A stretch of 64,000 nucleotides of DNA from Chrysogorgia sp. JL179-B06 (GCA_035772405.1 JAYKKM010000003.1:450001-514000); one strand, 5' to 3'; positions 1-11,545 are shown, counted from the first letter of the stretch. Numbers and translations are program-made. The notes: generated from the letters alone by a model not told the origin.

Positions 1-389
1 TTTACAACATACGTACAGCTTATCCTGGTAGCTCTTTAAAAGCGGATAATCGAACATGCCACGGATACATATTACGGATTACGGATATCTTGTAAAGTCT
101 GTAAACAAAAACACGAACTTTCGGCTGTCTTCGACGAACGTTTTCCTGAGAAATAATCAACTCCCAAAGCTACAATATATATTAAAACAAAGATAAATGA
201 TCTGTTTACAATATGCGTACAGCTTATCTGGCTAGCGAACGTAGTTTTCTTAAAAAGAGCGGGTATGTATTTGCTCGTCACGGCGACGTATTTGCTCTTC
301 ACGGTCCCGTCCGATATGACCTTATATGGAATACGTACGATAAGTCCATATGCAAACCTTGGCCATCGCAAGTGCGAACGGGTCTCACT

Positions 390-892
390 CACGGATCGCG
401 AAAGAAGACTGGATCGAGCAACTATTGTTCAGAAAATAAAGCCGGAAGTCCGCCATTACTAAGGGAGCAACTGAGGATCCTATGAGGTTTTTTGTTGTAT
501 TATGTGCTCTTGCCATCGACAAAATAAAATAATTTTACTATAAAGAGGACCAGAAGACATTTTTCAAATTACTGGGTAAAACAATTCATGGCCTACCTAC
601 AGATTTACTGCGACTTTGGTTCCTTAGTAATGGCCGCCGTTGGCTCTAATTATCCAGTGAGAGAAGCCTAATATGAGACGTCAAATTATGATTTTATGCA
701 TTTAATGTTAACAAAGAAACTATATTGGCCAGACACTAAACCTATTTCGCAAGCGTCACAGTTTGATTTGCTTGCAAACTCGGAGCTTCTAGTGATCTCT
801 CGTCAATTTACATTATGCAAATATACAAGCTTCAAAATCAGCTCATCAGATACAATAGAAAGCTCAATCCAGTCTTATTTTTGAGATCACTG
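390..892. mobile_element. Second copy of the same hAT-type MITE
   Basis: About 503 bp, collinear with 35689-36200 (shared ACTGGATCGAGCAACTATTG and many other blocks). It is flanked by GTCTCACT / GTCTCAGT, an 8-bp duplication with one mismatch. Ends CACGGATC...GATCACTG are somewhat decayed. 1-381 before it contains only a short direct repeat (TACAGCTTATC at about 15 and 220); 893-1440 shows nothing recognisable. Confidence 0.7.
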
Positions 893-1445
893 GTCTCAGT
901 TGGCCCAGGCAAGGCCAGGTTCAGGCCTGACCTAGGCCGCTAGTGTGAACGCAGCTAAAGACAGCAGTGACGATATATGTGTAATATAACAATTATTATT
1001 CAGCCTTCAACTTCGGCAAATAACATTGACCTCGGTCTGGATAATTCTTGATATCATGCTCAGCCTCATCCAATAATTGTTTATTACACATAATAAACGT
1101 GTAGCCCTAAAAATTGTTGTTTATACTGACGCAAGACAACGCGCCGCAGTTGGCATTATACGCTCTGACGAAGGCCTGAGTCAACAGATCGCAAGCTCAG
1201 CAATAAAAATAATCTACAACAATTATAAACAATGCAATGTTCATTTTACCTTTCGCTGCTGTGACGTTCTTTTCAGATACAGTTGTTCGTTTTTGTATTC
1301 TGGTACGGGCCTTCGATTGCGGCTGATTAAAATTTAGAAGAAAATAGATATTGTCATATTCCTTAGAACATTATAAGTAAACAATGGAGTATTCAGACGA
1401 TACGTGGACGATCGTCAAGCTCATATCCTCAGAAAAATGATTCTG

Positions 1446-1518
1446 AGTCCCGTACAGGAATCGAACCTGTAACCTTCTGATTGCCGGTGAGACGCTCTAA
1501 CCATTGAGCTAACGAGAC
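1446..1518 (-). tRNA. tRNA-like sequence (pseudo-tRNA or SINE head)
   Basis: The minus strand folds as a cloverleaf: 7-bp acceptor GTCTCGT/ACGGGAC, D arm GCTC/GAGC, T arm ACAGG-TTCGATT-CCTGT, so box A and box B are good. The anticodon stem TCTCA/TCAGA has one mismatch and the loop CCGGCAA lacks the invariant T33, so decoding is doubtful. It is repeated with 70 bases of flank at 5375-5517. More likely a tRNA-derived repeat than a working tRNA. Confidence 0.45.
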
Positions 1519-1668
1519 TCAGATGGAGAGCGAAGGTTACAATGATGTACTGGTTCGACATAATATAATAGAACGTATGTTATGTATTTAGAGAACACAA
1601 GAGGAAACACAAACAGGAACATGAAAATTGAAAGAGGATAAGAATGAGAAGAGAATAAGAATGAGAAG

Positions 1669-1955
1669 AGGCAGGGATGGAAAAAGTTAATTTCTTTCTG
1701 GACCACAGACAAAGAATGTTAGATTATGTTAGAATGTTAAATTATGTTAGAGGTCCTCAAGTTTATAACAATTTACCTATTTTTATTCGAAAAGAAAAAA
1801 CTTATATGAAATTTAAGGCGCATGTTTCCAAACATTTTACTGAACATTGCACGGAAGTGAACTAAACTTTTATCGGCATTTTAAAATTTATTTTATATTC
1901 TTCGTTTCATGTAATTTTTTTATCTTAAATAAAGTTTTGTTGAATTGAATTGAAC
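1669..1955 (+). mobile_element. LINE 3' end with TTGAA-repeat tail
   Basis: A frame ending VRGPQVYNNLPIFIRK...FKAHVSKHF matches the last residues of LINE ORF2 (GP-x-WNNLP type). It is followed by an AATAAA and TTGAATTGAATTGAA, the short tandem 3' tail typical of CR1/L2-type LINEs. Confidence 0.55.
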
Positions 1956-2426
1956 CTTTTCTGCTGATCGATAAACTTAAAAGGCCGAATTATTGTAATT
2001 TTAATCAGACCATTAAAGGATGAGTGTATGGGTCATGCATTGCGCGCTCACTGCGGCCATTTTATGGGCCGACTAGCGAGTTCGTTTTATAATCCGTCAG
2101 TATCTTGGTATCTAAACCTCCTATATGAATAGAGTTACTAGAATCTGGAACATCCCACCTAATATCCTTCGCAAAACTAACTAACACTATATCGTTTTTC
2201 AAAACTAACTTAAAGTGCCACTACGATGAAAATTTACCCTCGTCTTTTAGATTTTCTTGAGCATAGAATAGTATTTCAGGGTCGAAAGTGATCATCAATG
2301 TAAAAATAAACTAAAAAATGGTATTTTGAAATAAGTATTTTGAGCTCTGAAATCACTATTATTTAGGCCACCATTACTAAAAACGTGTTCCAAGTGAGCC
2401 CGTAATTTCAAAGGGTAATATTGTTT

Positions 2427-2602
2427 GTGACGTCAGATTCTCAATGCTACGCCTGAATTTCGGTCGAGATTATTTGTTTTCTTGTTTTTTTCGAGAAGTA
2501 GATGAAATGTTCAGCCTTTCAGACGAAGAATTTGAAAAAACAACCTTGATTTACTTGAAGTGGAGTCTTCGTGGAGTCTTCGCGTTGAGAATCTGACGTC
2601 AC
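2427..2602. repeat. Inverted repeat GTGACGTCAGATTCTCAA
   Basis: 18-bp arms at 2427-2444 and 2585-2602. 1960-2426 and 2603-3065 hold nothing else recognisable apart from the TTTGCGCGCT-family piece at 2014-2065. Confidence 0.45.
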
Positions 2603-3367
2603 TTCGTTACGCTGGTCAAGAACATGAACGATTAATGGCGGACAATCACATAACAACTCCAGATTCGGAGTAAGAAAATAATACTTGCCATCGTCGAATC
2701 GCAAAACGGTTTCGACCAAGTAATATTTAGAAGCTCTGCTTTATAAATACGTAAAATATCGATTGGTAAAAATTTGATCGTTGTGGCACTAAGGAAATAT
2801 TATGTTACTGCTTTATCCAATTGTTACGACCCTGAGGACTCTCGGACATGGAAATCTTTATCTTAATATTTACATTACGGTTGATAATTAGTTCCATATT
2901 TTCTTGGGACATAAAATATTTTCCCAGGTAGATAAGTGAGAGAGGGACAGATGGCACGTAAAAGTATCTACATCATGTAGTTACTGTATGCAGACGTTCC
3001 ACCCGAAAACACGGGAAAGGAACGCAGACTACTATAGATACTTGATATAGAGAAAAACTTACAATTCTAGAACTGGGATGGGGCAGTCGACTTTGCTGCT
3101 GCGATGACGCTTTGCTTCGGGTTTGGATTCCACGATTTCGGTTAAGAACAAAAGGCGATCGAATCGCATCACTGCTGGAATCGCATCTCATGCGCTTCGC
3201 GTTTGGTTGCACTTTATCTGCAATGAAAAATACACGGACAACGATTGTCATGCTGCAGGTGTATGTAATTGTTTGTACACGCGACAATTCTTGATCAAGA
3301 TAACTGGAGGACTATCTTTTGGGGTCATGGCTAGATGGAATACTCGCAGTTGAGGTGACCGTGAGGT

Positions 3368-3976
3368 ACTAGGTCTGAGTCGTCTTCTGGATGATCTTTT
3401 TTAGTATCTGCGAGAGGTTGGACGAAATGAGAGGTTGGACGAAATGAGAGATTGTACTGTGTGATGCCTATAACTCTATAAGGTCAAAACATTTTATTGT
3501 TTTACTTGGAAGAACTTTTAAAATGATAAAGTAACTTATTTTGAATATTTTCGTTTCTTCGCTTTCTTTTTGAGATATATCAGTTTGTTTGATATGCAAA
3601 TGTTCGGAAATTTACGTCACACACGCATAATGAGTTATCAGAGAATGTTATATATCTTTGCGTTCATCAAAAACACTAAAGTGTGAATAACATGTGTGCG
3701 TGTTTCTCGCACAACAGCAAACTTCTCGATTTAAAAAATGAAAGAGATACATACATCTCTCCAATAAGTCATTATGCATGTGTGACGTAAATTCCAGACA
3801 TTTGCATATCAAACAAACTGATATATCTCAAAAAGAAAGCAAAGAAACGAAGAAATCTTCAAAAAGAAGTTACTTTATCATTTTACTAGTTCTTCCAAAT
3901 AAAACAAAATGTTTTGAACCTTATAGGCACTTTAATACTAATAAAAGGATCGTCCAGAAGACGACTCAGACCTAGT
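3368..3976. mobile_element. Large foldback MITE with about 290-bp arms
   Basis: Left ACTAGGTCTGAGTCGTCTTC and right GACGACTCAGACCTAGT are inverse, and the arms stay paired through GATATATCAGTTTGTTTGATATGCAAATG to the GTCACACA(C/T)GCATAATGA region. Confidence 0.7.
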
Positions 3977-4029
3977 GCCCTACGACGACCATGTTCTGGT
4001 CTTTGGGAAATGTTTCATTACGGGCGGAG

Positions 4030-4325
4030 AGGGAGGATGAGCACGCCTTTTATCCCGGTCAGCGGCAAGCAATCGTCTTCTGGATGATCTTTTTTAGTAT
4101 CCGCGAGATATGATATACATCATAGATGATAGAACTGCATGCTAACCCCAAAATAACTTAGATCCTAACCCTAACGCCCCGCCCAATGGGTTTTCTAACC
4201 CTAACCCCCGTGATACAGGAAATATAAATATGAAAAATCCTATTACTAGCCTCAATACTAATAAAAGGAACATCAAGACGACGATTGCTTGCCGCTGACC
4301 GGGATAAATGGCGTGCTCACCCTGG
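4030..4325. mobile_element. Foldback MITE with GAGCACGCC ends
   Basis: Left GAGCACGCC and TTATCCCGGTCAGCGGCAAG, right inverse CTTGCCGCTGACCGGGATAA then GGCGTGCTC. The inner TTTTTTAGTAT/ATACTAATAAAA is shared with the 3368 element. It contains two short CCTAACCC stretches (4163-4210). Confidence 0.6.
4163..4210. repeat. Short interstitial CCCTAA stretches
   Basis: Two stretches of CTAACCCTAAC within the 4030-4325 foldback and a TTAGGGTTAG at about 4473. They are telomere-like but only two to three units each. Confidence 0.4.
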
Positions 4326-4364
4326 TCTTTGGTCGGGCAAAAAGTGAAGTCAAACATGGCGGTG

Positions 4365-4940
4365 ATTTTGTACGCCAGTTTCAGTCCCCTACGCGGTCTT
4401 GTACGTAAATGGCTAAAATGGATGACTCAAAAAGACCTTTCTGTTTTTGTCTGGTCATTATTTTTGGTTAGGTTAGGGTTAGCTACGGTTATGGATAGGT
4501 AGTTCTTCATGAAGATGGGTCCTTCGAAGGATCAGGTCCTTCGAGGCTTTTACCCACGCAACTTTCCTATTTTGCTCAACTATGCTCATTTTGCAAACCT
4601 ACACAAAACATAATATCAAGAGGTAGAATTGAACCAATAATTTCAAATTTGTATTACCAAAGTCAAGGCGAGTCAAAATAGTACATTTCTTATAGAAATA
4701 ATTGCAGAATTAACGATTTCTTTTTACCGTCCCCGCGCACTTTCAGACAACTGATGTCACTAGCAAGTCACAGAACATTACTGAATCCTTTTTAAGGCGT
4801 TCGAAGACTGTTTTCGTTCGTGTAAATTATTTAGTAACCTAAGCAAACAAAATCTAAAGACAACGTCGCGAAAAGACTGGAACTAACGAACAAGACCGCG
4901 TAGGGGACTGAAACTGACGTAGAAAATCGGTTTTGATTAA
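4365..4940. repeat. Inverted repeat with CAGTTTCAGTCCCCTACGCG arms
   Basis: TACGYCAGTTTCAGTCCCCTACGCGGTCTTGT at about 4371-4402 recurs inverted at about 4890-4925. The interior is AT-rich with no frame of interest. Confidence 0.5.
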
Positions 4941-5269
4941 AGGATGAGTGTCCAGCTAATGCTTTGCGCGCTCACAAGCTTGCCCGCGGCCATTAAAAAT
5001 TCTTAAAATCCATACGTACTTTTATGAAGAAAACAGTCCAGATTCGAATCGCATGTGAAAAGATAATTTTTCTTAAAAACCTTCGAAAATTATAGGAATT
5101 TTCATATTTCGAGACGTCATCATACGACATTACCAAACGAAAGAGTTTTGCCCACATAAACTACATACAGACTGTCTTGATGGATTCTTAAAACTGTGAA
5201 ATTATATGGCAAATTGTATCAATTCTAAGGTTCCTTAGCAACAGATATATTAAGGTCTGCAAATCGAAA

Positions 5270-5580
5270 TACGTCTGAATATTGATATATGTACTGCCTA
5301 TGCGGCAGTCACAGTAGTCACCATATATCGGTAATGCTTGGATGCGTTAATATACACAATGTTGTAGTACATGTGGGAGAGCTCGGAGTAGCCAGACGAT
5401 ACGTGGACGATCGTCAAGCTCATATCCTCAGAAAAATTATTCTGAGTCCCGTACAGGAATCGAACCTGTAACCTTCTGATTGCCGGTGAGACGCTCTAAC
5501 CATTGAGCCAACGAGTTCTCCCACATTCTACTCCAAGCTCTCCCACATTCACTACAACATTGTATATATTAACACATAGT
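5270..5580. repeat. Foldback repeat carrying a tRNA-like core
   Basis: Arms ATGTTGTAGT...GGGAGAGCTCGGAGTAG and CTACTCCAAGCTCTCCCACA surround a tRNA-like body (5445-5517, minus) whose 5' acceptor strand has decayed. A related foldback without the tRNA part is at 16865-17060. Its right terminus supplies the stop codon of gene 1. Confidence 0.6.
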
Positions 5581-7722
5581 TGGGGTCTTAAAAACATGTA
5601 CCCTGCATATCTCTTTCAATGAGTATGGTATACCTTTGGCATCCTTTCGCTTTCTATCCTCAGGGAGATTTGACGGGGGTTTGATGAAAGATTTTTGAAT
5701 TTTTTTTGTGACAGTCTTCTTCAACAGCTCGGACGGTTTCTTTGAATCGCTTTGCTCAGGAGGTGAGGGCGACGAAAATCCAAGCTTGGATAGAGACCGC
5801 GTAATTGGCGACAAGAACAGCTGTTTCTCTTCACAGATCACAGGAGTAGTTTCCGGACTATGTATGTCCTCCTTTGCCTTTTGATCAACTTTTGATAGGG
5901 ATATCGTCAGTCGCTTGTGTTCGTCTTTTGACGGTTGTCCTTTTCGCGGAGGTGTTACCGGTACTTTTTCGTCGGTTTGCTTTTTTGAAACCTGTTTGGA
6001 TGCGTGTGCTGTCATTCCATTATTTACTGTAGTGAACTCGTTCAACTTGTTTGAGTAATCTCGGGAAAGCGTCTCATACTTTGCAGCATTCTCCTTTTCG
6101 GCATTCAATTTCTTCTTTGTTTGTTCCAGTTCTGTTTGGAGGCCTTGAATCGCTGGCATCATGATCATTTCTCCTTCGAGTTGAAGGAGTCGATCCATCA
6201 TCGGTTTATTCTCCTCTTCGGAATCCACCAATTTCCTCTTCGTATCATCATAACACCTGGAAATACTTGTGAGTTTTTCCTCCATGGTAATCCTTTCAAG
6301 TTTGAAGTTTTGCCGCACTTCGTTCAGCTTTTTCTCGTAATCGGCACATTTCCCTTTCAAACTGGAACATTTCTCTTCCACTTCAAAAACCTCTACTCTC
6401 TTTTTTTCTATGAGTTCGTTCTTCTGACTCAGCTCCTCGGCCAGGTTGCGCTCGAGAATGACATTGTTTTCCATTGCTCGTTTCAGAGATTCATCTCCGA
6501 GCGTCACTTTCTCTTGTTGGCGGGCCAGTTCTTTTTTCAACGCATCAACACAACGCTGAAGTTCACAAACCTTCGCAATCTCGTCCTGAAGCCGTTTTTC
6601 CATATTTACTCCATTTTCCCTCAGCTCTTCTATCTCTTTTTCGAAGGCAACCCTATGTGCTCTTTCCACTTCTAATTCGGTCTTTACCGAGGCAAATTGT
6701 TTGGAAACCATTTCCACTTGCGTCTCTAATGCACTCATCTTCTCTTCTCTAAGTTCATCTTCCAAGACTTTCTGTTTCATTTTTCCCACTAATTCTTCCT
6801 TGCGTTTCAGTTCCTCGTCCAAGCTTCGCTCGAGAATATCTTTGCCATGCAAAGCGCGTTTCAAAGTGTCTTCTCCGAGCGCAATGTTTTCCTTCTGCTC
6901 AGCCATCTCTTTCTTCAGCGAGTCAATGCAATACTCAAGTTCACAAACCTTCATCGACTCAGCCGTCCCGTTTGTTATTGACGAAGCCAGCACTTCGCTT
7001 TCCTTAAAATCACTTCCTATTTTTTTCAGCTGTTCATACTCGATCCTCAACATTTCGTTCTTTATGGCTTCATCCTGTAGCCGTTTTTCCAGTTTCACAC
7101 CTTTCTGCTCCAGCTGGACAACCTCGTTTTCCAAGGTAATATTATTGACTTTCTCGGATTCTAATTCCGACTTCACCGAATCAAATTGCTGGGAAAGTGC
7201 TTGCACATCCGACTCCAAGGAACTGATCTTCTCATCTTTTTCTTTTCTATTTGGTATTTCCGCCTGCAGACTTTTCACTTTCTTCTGAAGCCCCACGCGA
7301 TTCTTTTGTTCTTTCAACATCAATTCATTGAGATCCGAACACGTTTCTTGCAAACGTTTCGTTAGTCTCCTTTCTTCTTCCAGATCCGCTTCCACTTCCT
7401 TTAATCGTCCTGGTGATAACGGAGTTTTCACCATCGTCTCTTTCTCCAACTCTATTTCGTTTTCCCGTTCTTCGATCTCCGACAGGAGAATCTTTTTCGA
7501 CTTTAACTCCGTTGCAAGTTGATGTGATAGTTGGTAATTTTCTTCACATACGTTTGATAACATCTGTTCCTTATTTCGAAGTTCACTTTCCAAATGCTCT
7601 GTGTTTTCGGCGTACTCCTTTTTTAGTTCTAGAGCAAATTCTTTAGTTTTCGTAACAATTTCCTCGCGTTCTTCTTCAAGCTTAGAGGTTTTCGCTGCCA
7701 TTGTTTCCTCCAGCTCTTTGAT
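5569..7722 (-). CDS. Gene 1, last coding exon (coiled coil plus basic Ser/Thr-Pro tail)
   Basis: Residues 1307-2023 and the stop. The acceptor AATCTCAG|ATCAAA is phase 0, matching exon 4. Coiled coil continues to about residue 1890. Residues 1471-1633 and 1634 to about 1758 are an imperfect internal duplication, the second copy lacking about 37 residues. The tail (about 1894-2023) is disordered and basic, with several SP/TP sites including a CDK consensus at T1896 (TPPRK); another lies at S1409 (SPGR). The last two codons and TAA lie inside a dispersed foldback repeat that ends at about 5577. No AATAAA was found close downstream. Confidence 0.85.
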   Translation of the reverse strand: MKELEETMAAKTSKLEEEREEIVTKTKEFALELKKEYAENTEHLESELRNKEQMLSNVCEENYQLSHQLATELKSKKILLSEIEERENEIELEKETMVKTPLSPGRLKEVEADLEEERRLTKRLQETCSDLNELMLKEQKNRVGLQKKVKSLQAEIPNRKEKDEKISSLESDVQALSQQFDSVKSELESEKVNNITLENEVVQLEQKGVKLEKRLQDEAIKNEMLRIEYEQLKKIGSDFKESEVLASSITNGTAESMKVCELEYCIDSLKKEMAEQKENIALGEDTLKRALHGKDILERSLDEELKRKEELVGKMKQKVLEDELREEKMSALETQVEMVSKQFASVKTELEVERAHRVAFEKEIEELRENGVNMEKRLQDEIAKVCELQRCVDALKKELARQQEKVTLGDESLKRAMENNVILERNLAEELSQKNELIEKKRVEVFEVEEKCSSLKGKCADYEKKLNEVRQNFKLERITMEEKLTSISRCYDDTKRKLVDSEEENKPMMDRLLQLEGEMIMMPAIQGLQTELEQTKKKLNAEKENAAKYETLSRDYSNKLNEFTTVNNGMTAHASKQVSKKQTDEKVPVTPPRKGQPSKDEHKRLTISLSKVDQKAKEDIHSPETTPVICEEKQLFLSPITRSLSKLGFSSPSPPEQSDSKKPSELLKKTVTKKIQKSFIKPPSNLPEDRKRKDAKGIPYSLKEICRVHVFKTPTMC

Positions 7723-7756
7723 CTGAGATTAAATTGTAAAAAAGGGCTAGAATAAG

Positions 7757-9400
7757 TAGTACCATTGCACCATCATCACAACCATACTGAACCATGAATC
7801 ATTGAAGCATCTTCACAGTCATCATCATTCACATCTACATTACATTACCACCACCATAATCATCAATATCACAACCATAATCATAACCATCATGATCACA
7901 ACCACCACTGACTAGCATCAACCATCATTCACATCTATATTATACCAGCACCATAATCATCAATATCACAACCATAATCATAATCATCATCATAACCACC
8001 ACTAGCACTAGCACAACAATATCATCATCATCATTATAGCATCATCATAGTCATCAACCATCATTCACATCTACATTAACATCACCATAATCATCAATAT
8101 CACAACCATAATCATAACCATCATCATCACAACCACCACTAGCACTAGCACAACAATATCATCATCATCATAGTCATCAACCATCATTCACATCTACATT
8201 AACATCACCATAATCATCAATATCACAACCATAATCATAACCATCATCATCACAACCACCACTAGCACTAGCACAACAATATCATCATCATTATAGCATC
8301 ATCATAGTCCATAATCATCAATATCACAACCATAATCATAATCATAATCATAACCATCAACATCACAACCACCACTAGCACAACAATATCATCATCATAG
8401 ACTCATAGTCATCAACCTTCATTCACATCTACATTACCACCACCATAATCATCAATATCACAACCATAATCATAACCATCATCATCACAACCACCACTAG
8501 CACAACAATATCATCATCATTATAGCATCATCATAGTCATCAACCTTCATTCACATCTACATTAACACCACCATAATCATCAATATCACAACCATAATCA
8601 TAACCATCATCATCACAACCACCACTAGCACCAGCACAACAATATCATCATCATAGTCATCAACCATCATTCACAGCTACATTACCACCACCATAATCAT
8701 CAATATCACAACCATAATCATAACCATCATCATCACAACCACCACTAGCACCAGCACAACAATATCATCATCATCATCATAGTCCATAATCATCAATATC
8801 ACAACCATAATCATAATCATCATCACAACCACCACTAGCACTAACACTAGCACAACAATATCATCATCATCATTATAGCATCATCATAGTCATCAACCAT
8901 CATTCACATCTACATTAACATCACCATAATCATCAATATCACAACCATAATCATAATCATCAACATCACAACCACAACAATATCATCATCATAGTCATCA
9001 ACCTTCATTCACATCTACATTACCACCACCATAATCATCAATATCACAACCATAATCATAACCATCATCATCACAACCACCACTAGCACAACAATATCAT
9101 CATCATTATATCATCATCATAGTCATCAACCATCATTCACATCTACATTACCAGCACCATAATCATCAATATCACAACCATAATCATAACCATCATCATC
9201 ACAACCACCACTAGCACAACAATATCATCATCATTATATCATCATCATAGTCATCAACCATCATTCACATCTACATTACCACCACCATAATCATCAATAT
9301 CACAACCATAACCATAACCATAACCATCATCATCACAACCACAACTAGCACAACAATATTATCATCATTATAGTCATCATATACATCACCATAATTATCA
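7757..9400. repeat. CAT-rich higher-order minisatellite in intron 4 of gene 1
   Basis: About 13 imperfect copies of a unit of roughly 90-140 bases, each with CATCAATATCACAACCATAA, CATCACAACCACCACTAGCA, ACAACAATATCATCATC and CAACCATCATTCACATCTAC. Units vary by loss of sub-blocks. It begins about 35 bases from the acceptor of exon 5, inside the intron. Confidence 0.9.
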
Positions 9401-10120
9401 TTATAAATTAACATTAATTAACATTAATTTACCACGACATTATTGTTAAAGGGATACACCAGCCAAAAAAACAAATGTAGTTCATACGAAAGATCTTACT
9501 GACTTTAGTTTATTTCCAAAGTTTCAGCATTCCTATCAATTTAGTTAAGATATAGCTAGTTGAAGTTGAAAATTTGAGGATTTTGACGCCATATTGGTTT
9601 TGAAAATATGACGTCATTGAGTGATTCTTTATCGGCAGTGGAGTTGTTTTGATGGCGATCACAATAGTGCATAGTTAGTAGAAGGGATGGTTTGGAAGGT
9701 CCGCAAAAGTAATTGTTCTATATGTTGTTGTTCACTTTCACGGTCATCCAATATGAAGCAGTCATCCAATAACAACGTTCAGATTTAATTAGTGTAGTTC
9801 TTCATCGTCACGTGTTGTGAGTCCTTCGCCGTCACGTGTCCATAGAATTTCCTTTCTCCAACCAATAACAAACACTTTCTCCAATACAATAACATGACCA
9901 TGCGAAACCAACCCTCTACTAACTATGCATAGTGATAGCTGTTGTGAATGCTCTTTGGACGGAAATTAGTCGAAATAAACGATTTAGTTCCTGATGCAGG
10001 AAAGTAGAGGAGCTTCTTATGTATAATACGAGACAGAATCACTCAGTGACGTCATATTTGAGTAACAAATATGGCGACGAAATTGGACAAACTCTCCAAC
10101 TTCAATAGCCATATCATCTT

Positions 10121-10334
10121 AAGGCCAATCTACACGATACGATTTGTCGTATACGATTCTCATCTTGGTGTATCTGATCAAACTGTACCTGCGTGTCAAC
10201 ATTCGTCATCGAATCATAAACAAGAATTATGTCGTGTACAAACAATTGCATACGCCAGTACGACAATCGTATACAACAACGTACGCCAGAATGACAATCG
10301 TATACGATGAATCGTATCGTGTAGATAGGCCTTT
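10121..10334. mobile_element. Inner MITE 1 (AAGGCCAATCTACACG family)
   Basis: 214 bp foldback: left AAGGCCAATCTACACGATAC and right GTATCGTGTAGATAGGCCTT are inverse. Further CGTATACGATT motifs occur inside. Flanked by TTA/TAA. A diverged relative is at about 3070-3300. Confidence 0.65.
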
Positions 10335-10984
10335 AAAGAGTGAGTGTCAGGGTAGTGCTTTGCGCGCTTGTGTTTTTGTTTTCATACGAATTGATTACAG
10401 TGCATCGCATCGTTAGAACTATAATTTGCATGTGAACTCTAGATTTATTTGGAAATGTTGAAATAGGAGTTCGATTCTGACTTCGGGGCGTTATGAAGTT
10501 AATGTTCAAGACAATTTGAACAGTTGCAGTTCGCTTGTTTGTTTGTGAACCACTGCAACGCCGTTTCTGACGAACAAGCTGGCCCGGATGGCTTTAGTTC
10601 CTGAATCTTTGCAAATTTAAATGAACAAAACATCAGAAGAAACAAAATATATTTCTTTACTAGTCACTCATCAAACACTTCCATTCGCAAACTTATTCGC
10701 GCTGTTTCAGCAACATAACCCGGCCTTCCACGCTTCGGAGGCGAAGCGCTCGTGGCAGCTTCTATGTATCGAAAAGATTACTATAGTAAATTATCAATTT
10801 TACGAAAAATATCACAATAATTGATCACTCAGGTATATTTACTTCTTAGAAAACTTGAACATGGATAATTTATAAGAAGGATTGATCAAATATCGACGGA
10901 TTTGTTTGTGAACTGAAATAGGCGTCCCATAAAATGGCCGCCAAGAAGAAAACAAGCGCGCAAAGCACTACCCTGACACTCTTT
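10335..10984. mobile_element. Inner MITE 2 (TTTGCGCGCT family)
   Basis: TIRs AAAGAGTGAGTGTCAGGGTA and the inverse ACTACCCTGACACTCTTT, both followed by GCTTTGCGCGCTTGT. Similar one-sided sequences are at 2014-2065 and 4938-4990. Confidence 0.65.
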
Positions 10985-11039
10985 AAGTAAATTGATAGGA
11001 ATGCTGAAACTTTGGAAGTATCTCTTTAACACTACGTTA

Positions 11040-11545
11040 AAGGGATACTCCAGTCAAAATACAAATGTAGTTCATATGAAAGATCTTACTGACTTTAGTT
11101 TATTTCCGAAGTTTCAGCATTCCTATCAATTTAGTTAATTAGATATGGCTCGTTGAAGTTGAAAATTTGAGGATTTTCACGCCATATTGGTTTTGAAAAT
11201 ATGACGTCATTGAGTGATTCTTTATCGGCAGTGCGGTTATTTTGATGGCGATCACATAGTGATAGCTGTTGTGAATGCTCTTTGGATGAACATTAGTCGA
11301 AATAAACTATTTAGTTCTTCATGCAGGAAAGTAGAGGAGCTTCTTAGGCATAATACGAGATAGAATCACTCAGTGACGTCATATTTGAGAAACAAATATG
11401 GCGTCGAAATTGGACAAACTCTCCAACTTCAACTAGCCATATCTTCTTAACTAAATTGATAGGAATGCTGAAACTTTGGAAATAAACTAAAGTCAGTAAG
11501 ATTTTTCATATGAACTACATTTGTATTGTGGCTGGAGTATCCCTT
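11040..11545. mobile_element. AAGGGATACTCC-family MITE
   Basis: 506 bp with TIRs of over 100 bp (AAGGGATACTCCAGTC / GGCTGGAGTATCCCTT), flanked by TA on both sides. Lies next to the donor of exon 4 of gene 1 and overlaps no coding base. Confidence 0.8.

Larger units (their letters stand above)
9449..11026. mobile_element. AAGGGATAC-family MITE enlarged by two inner MITEs
   Basis: Outer arms match the 506-bp element at 11040-11545 (shared GTTCATAYGAAAGATCTTAC and TGACGTCATATTTGAG blocks) and are flanked by TA. After the shared CATATC-TCTTA the outer element is interrupted at 10121 and resumes at about 10986 (TAAATTGATAGGAATGCTGA). Confidence 0.7.

Noticed and set aside
1446..1518. Functional tRNA gene
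   Set aside because: The anticodon stem mismatch and missing T33, together with a repeated copy inside a foldback element, favour a tRNA-derived repeat.
4163..4480. Chromosome-end or fusion signal from CCCTAA/TTAGGG stretches
   Set aside because: Only two to three units each, in both orientations, within a MITE; too short to mean a telomere.
6121..7646. Plus-strand open frames up to 195 codons
   Set aside because: They are antisense shadows of the coiled-coil exon at 5569-7722; codon bias explains the lack of stops.
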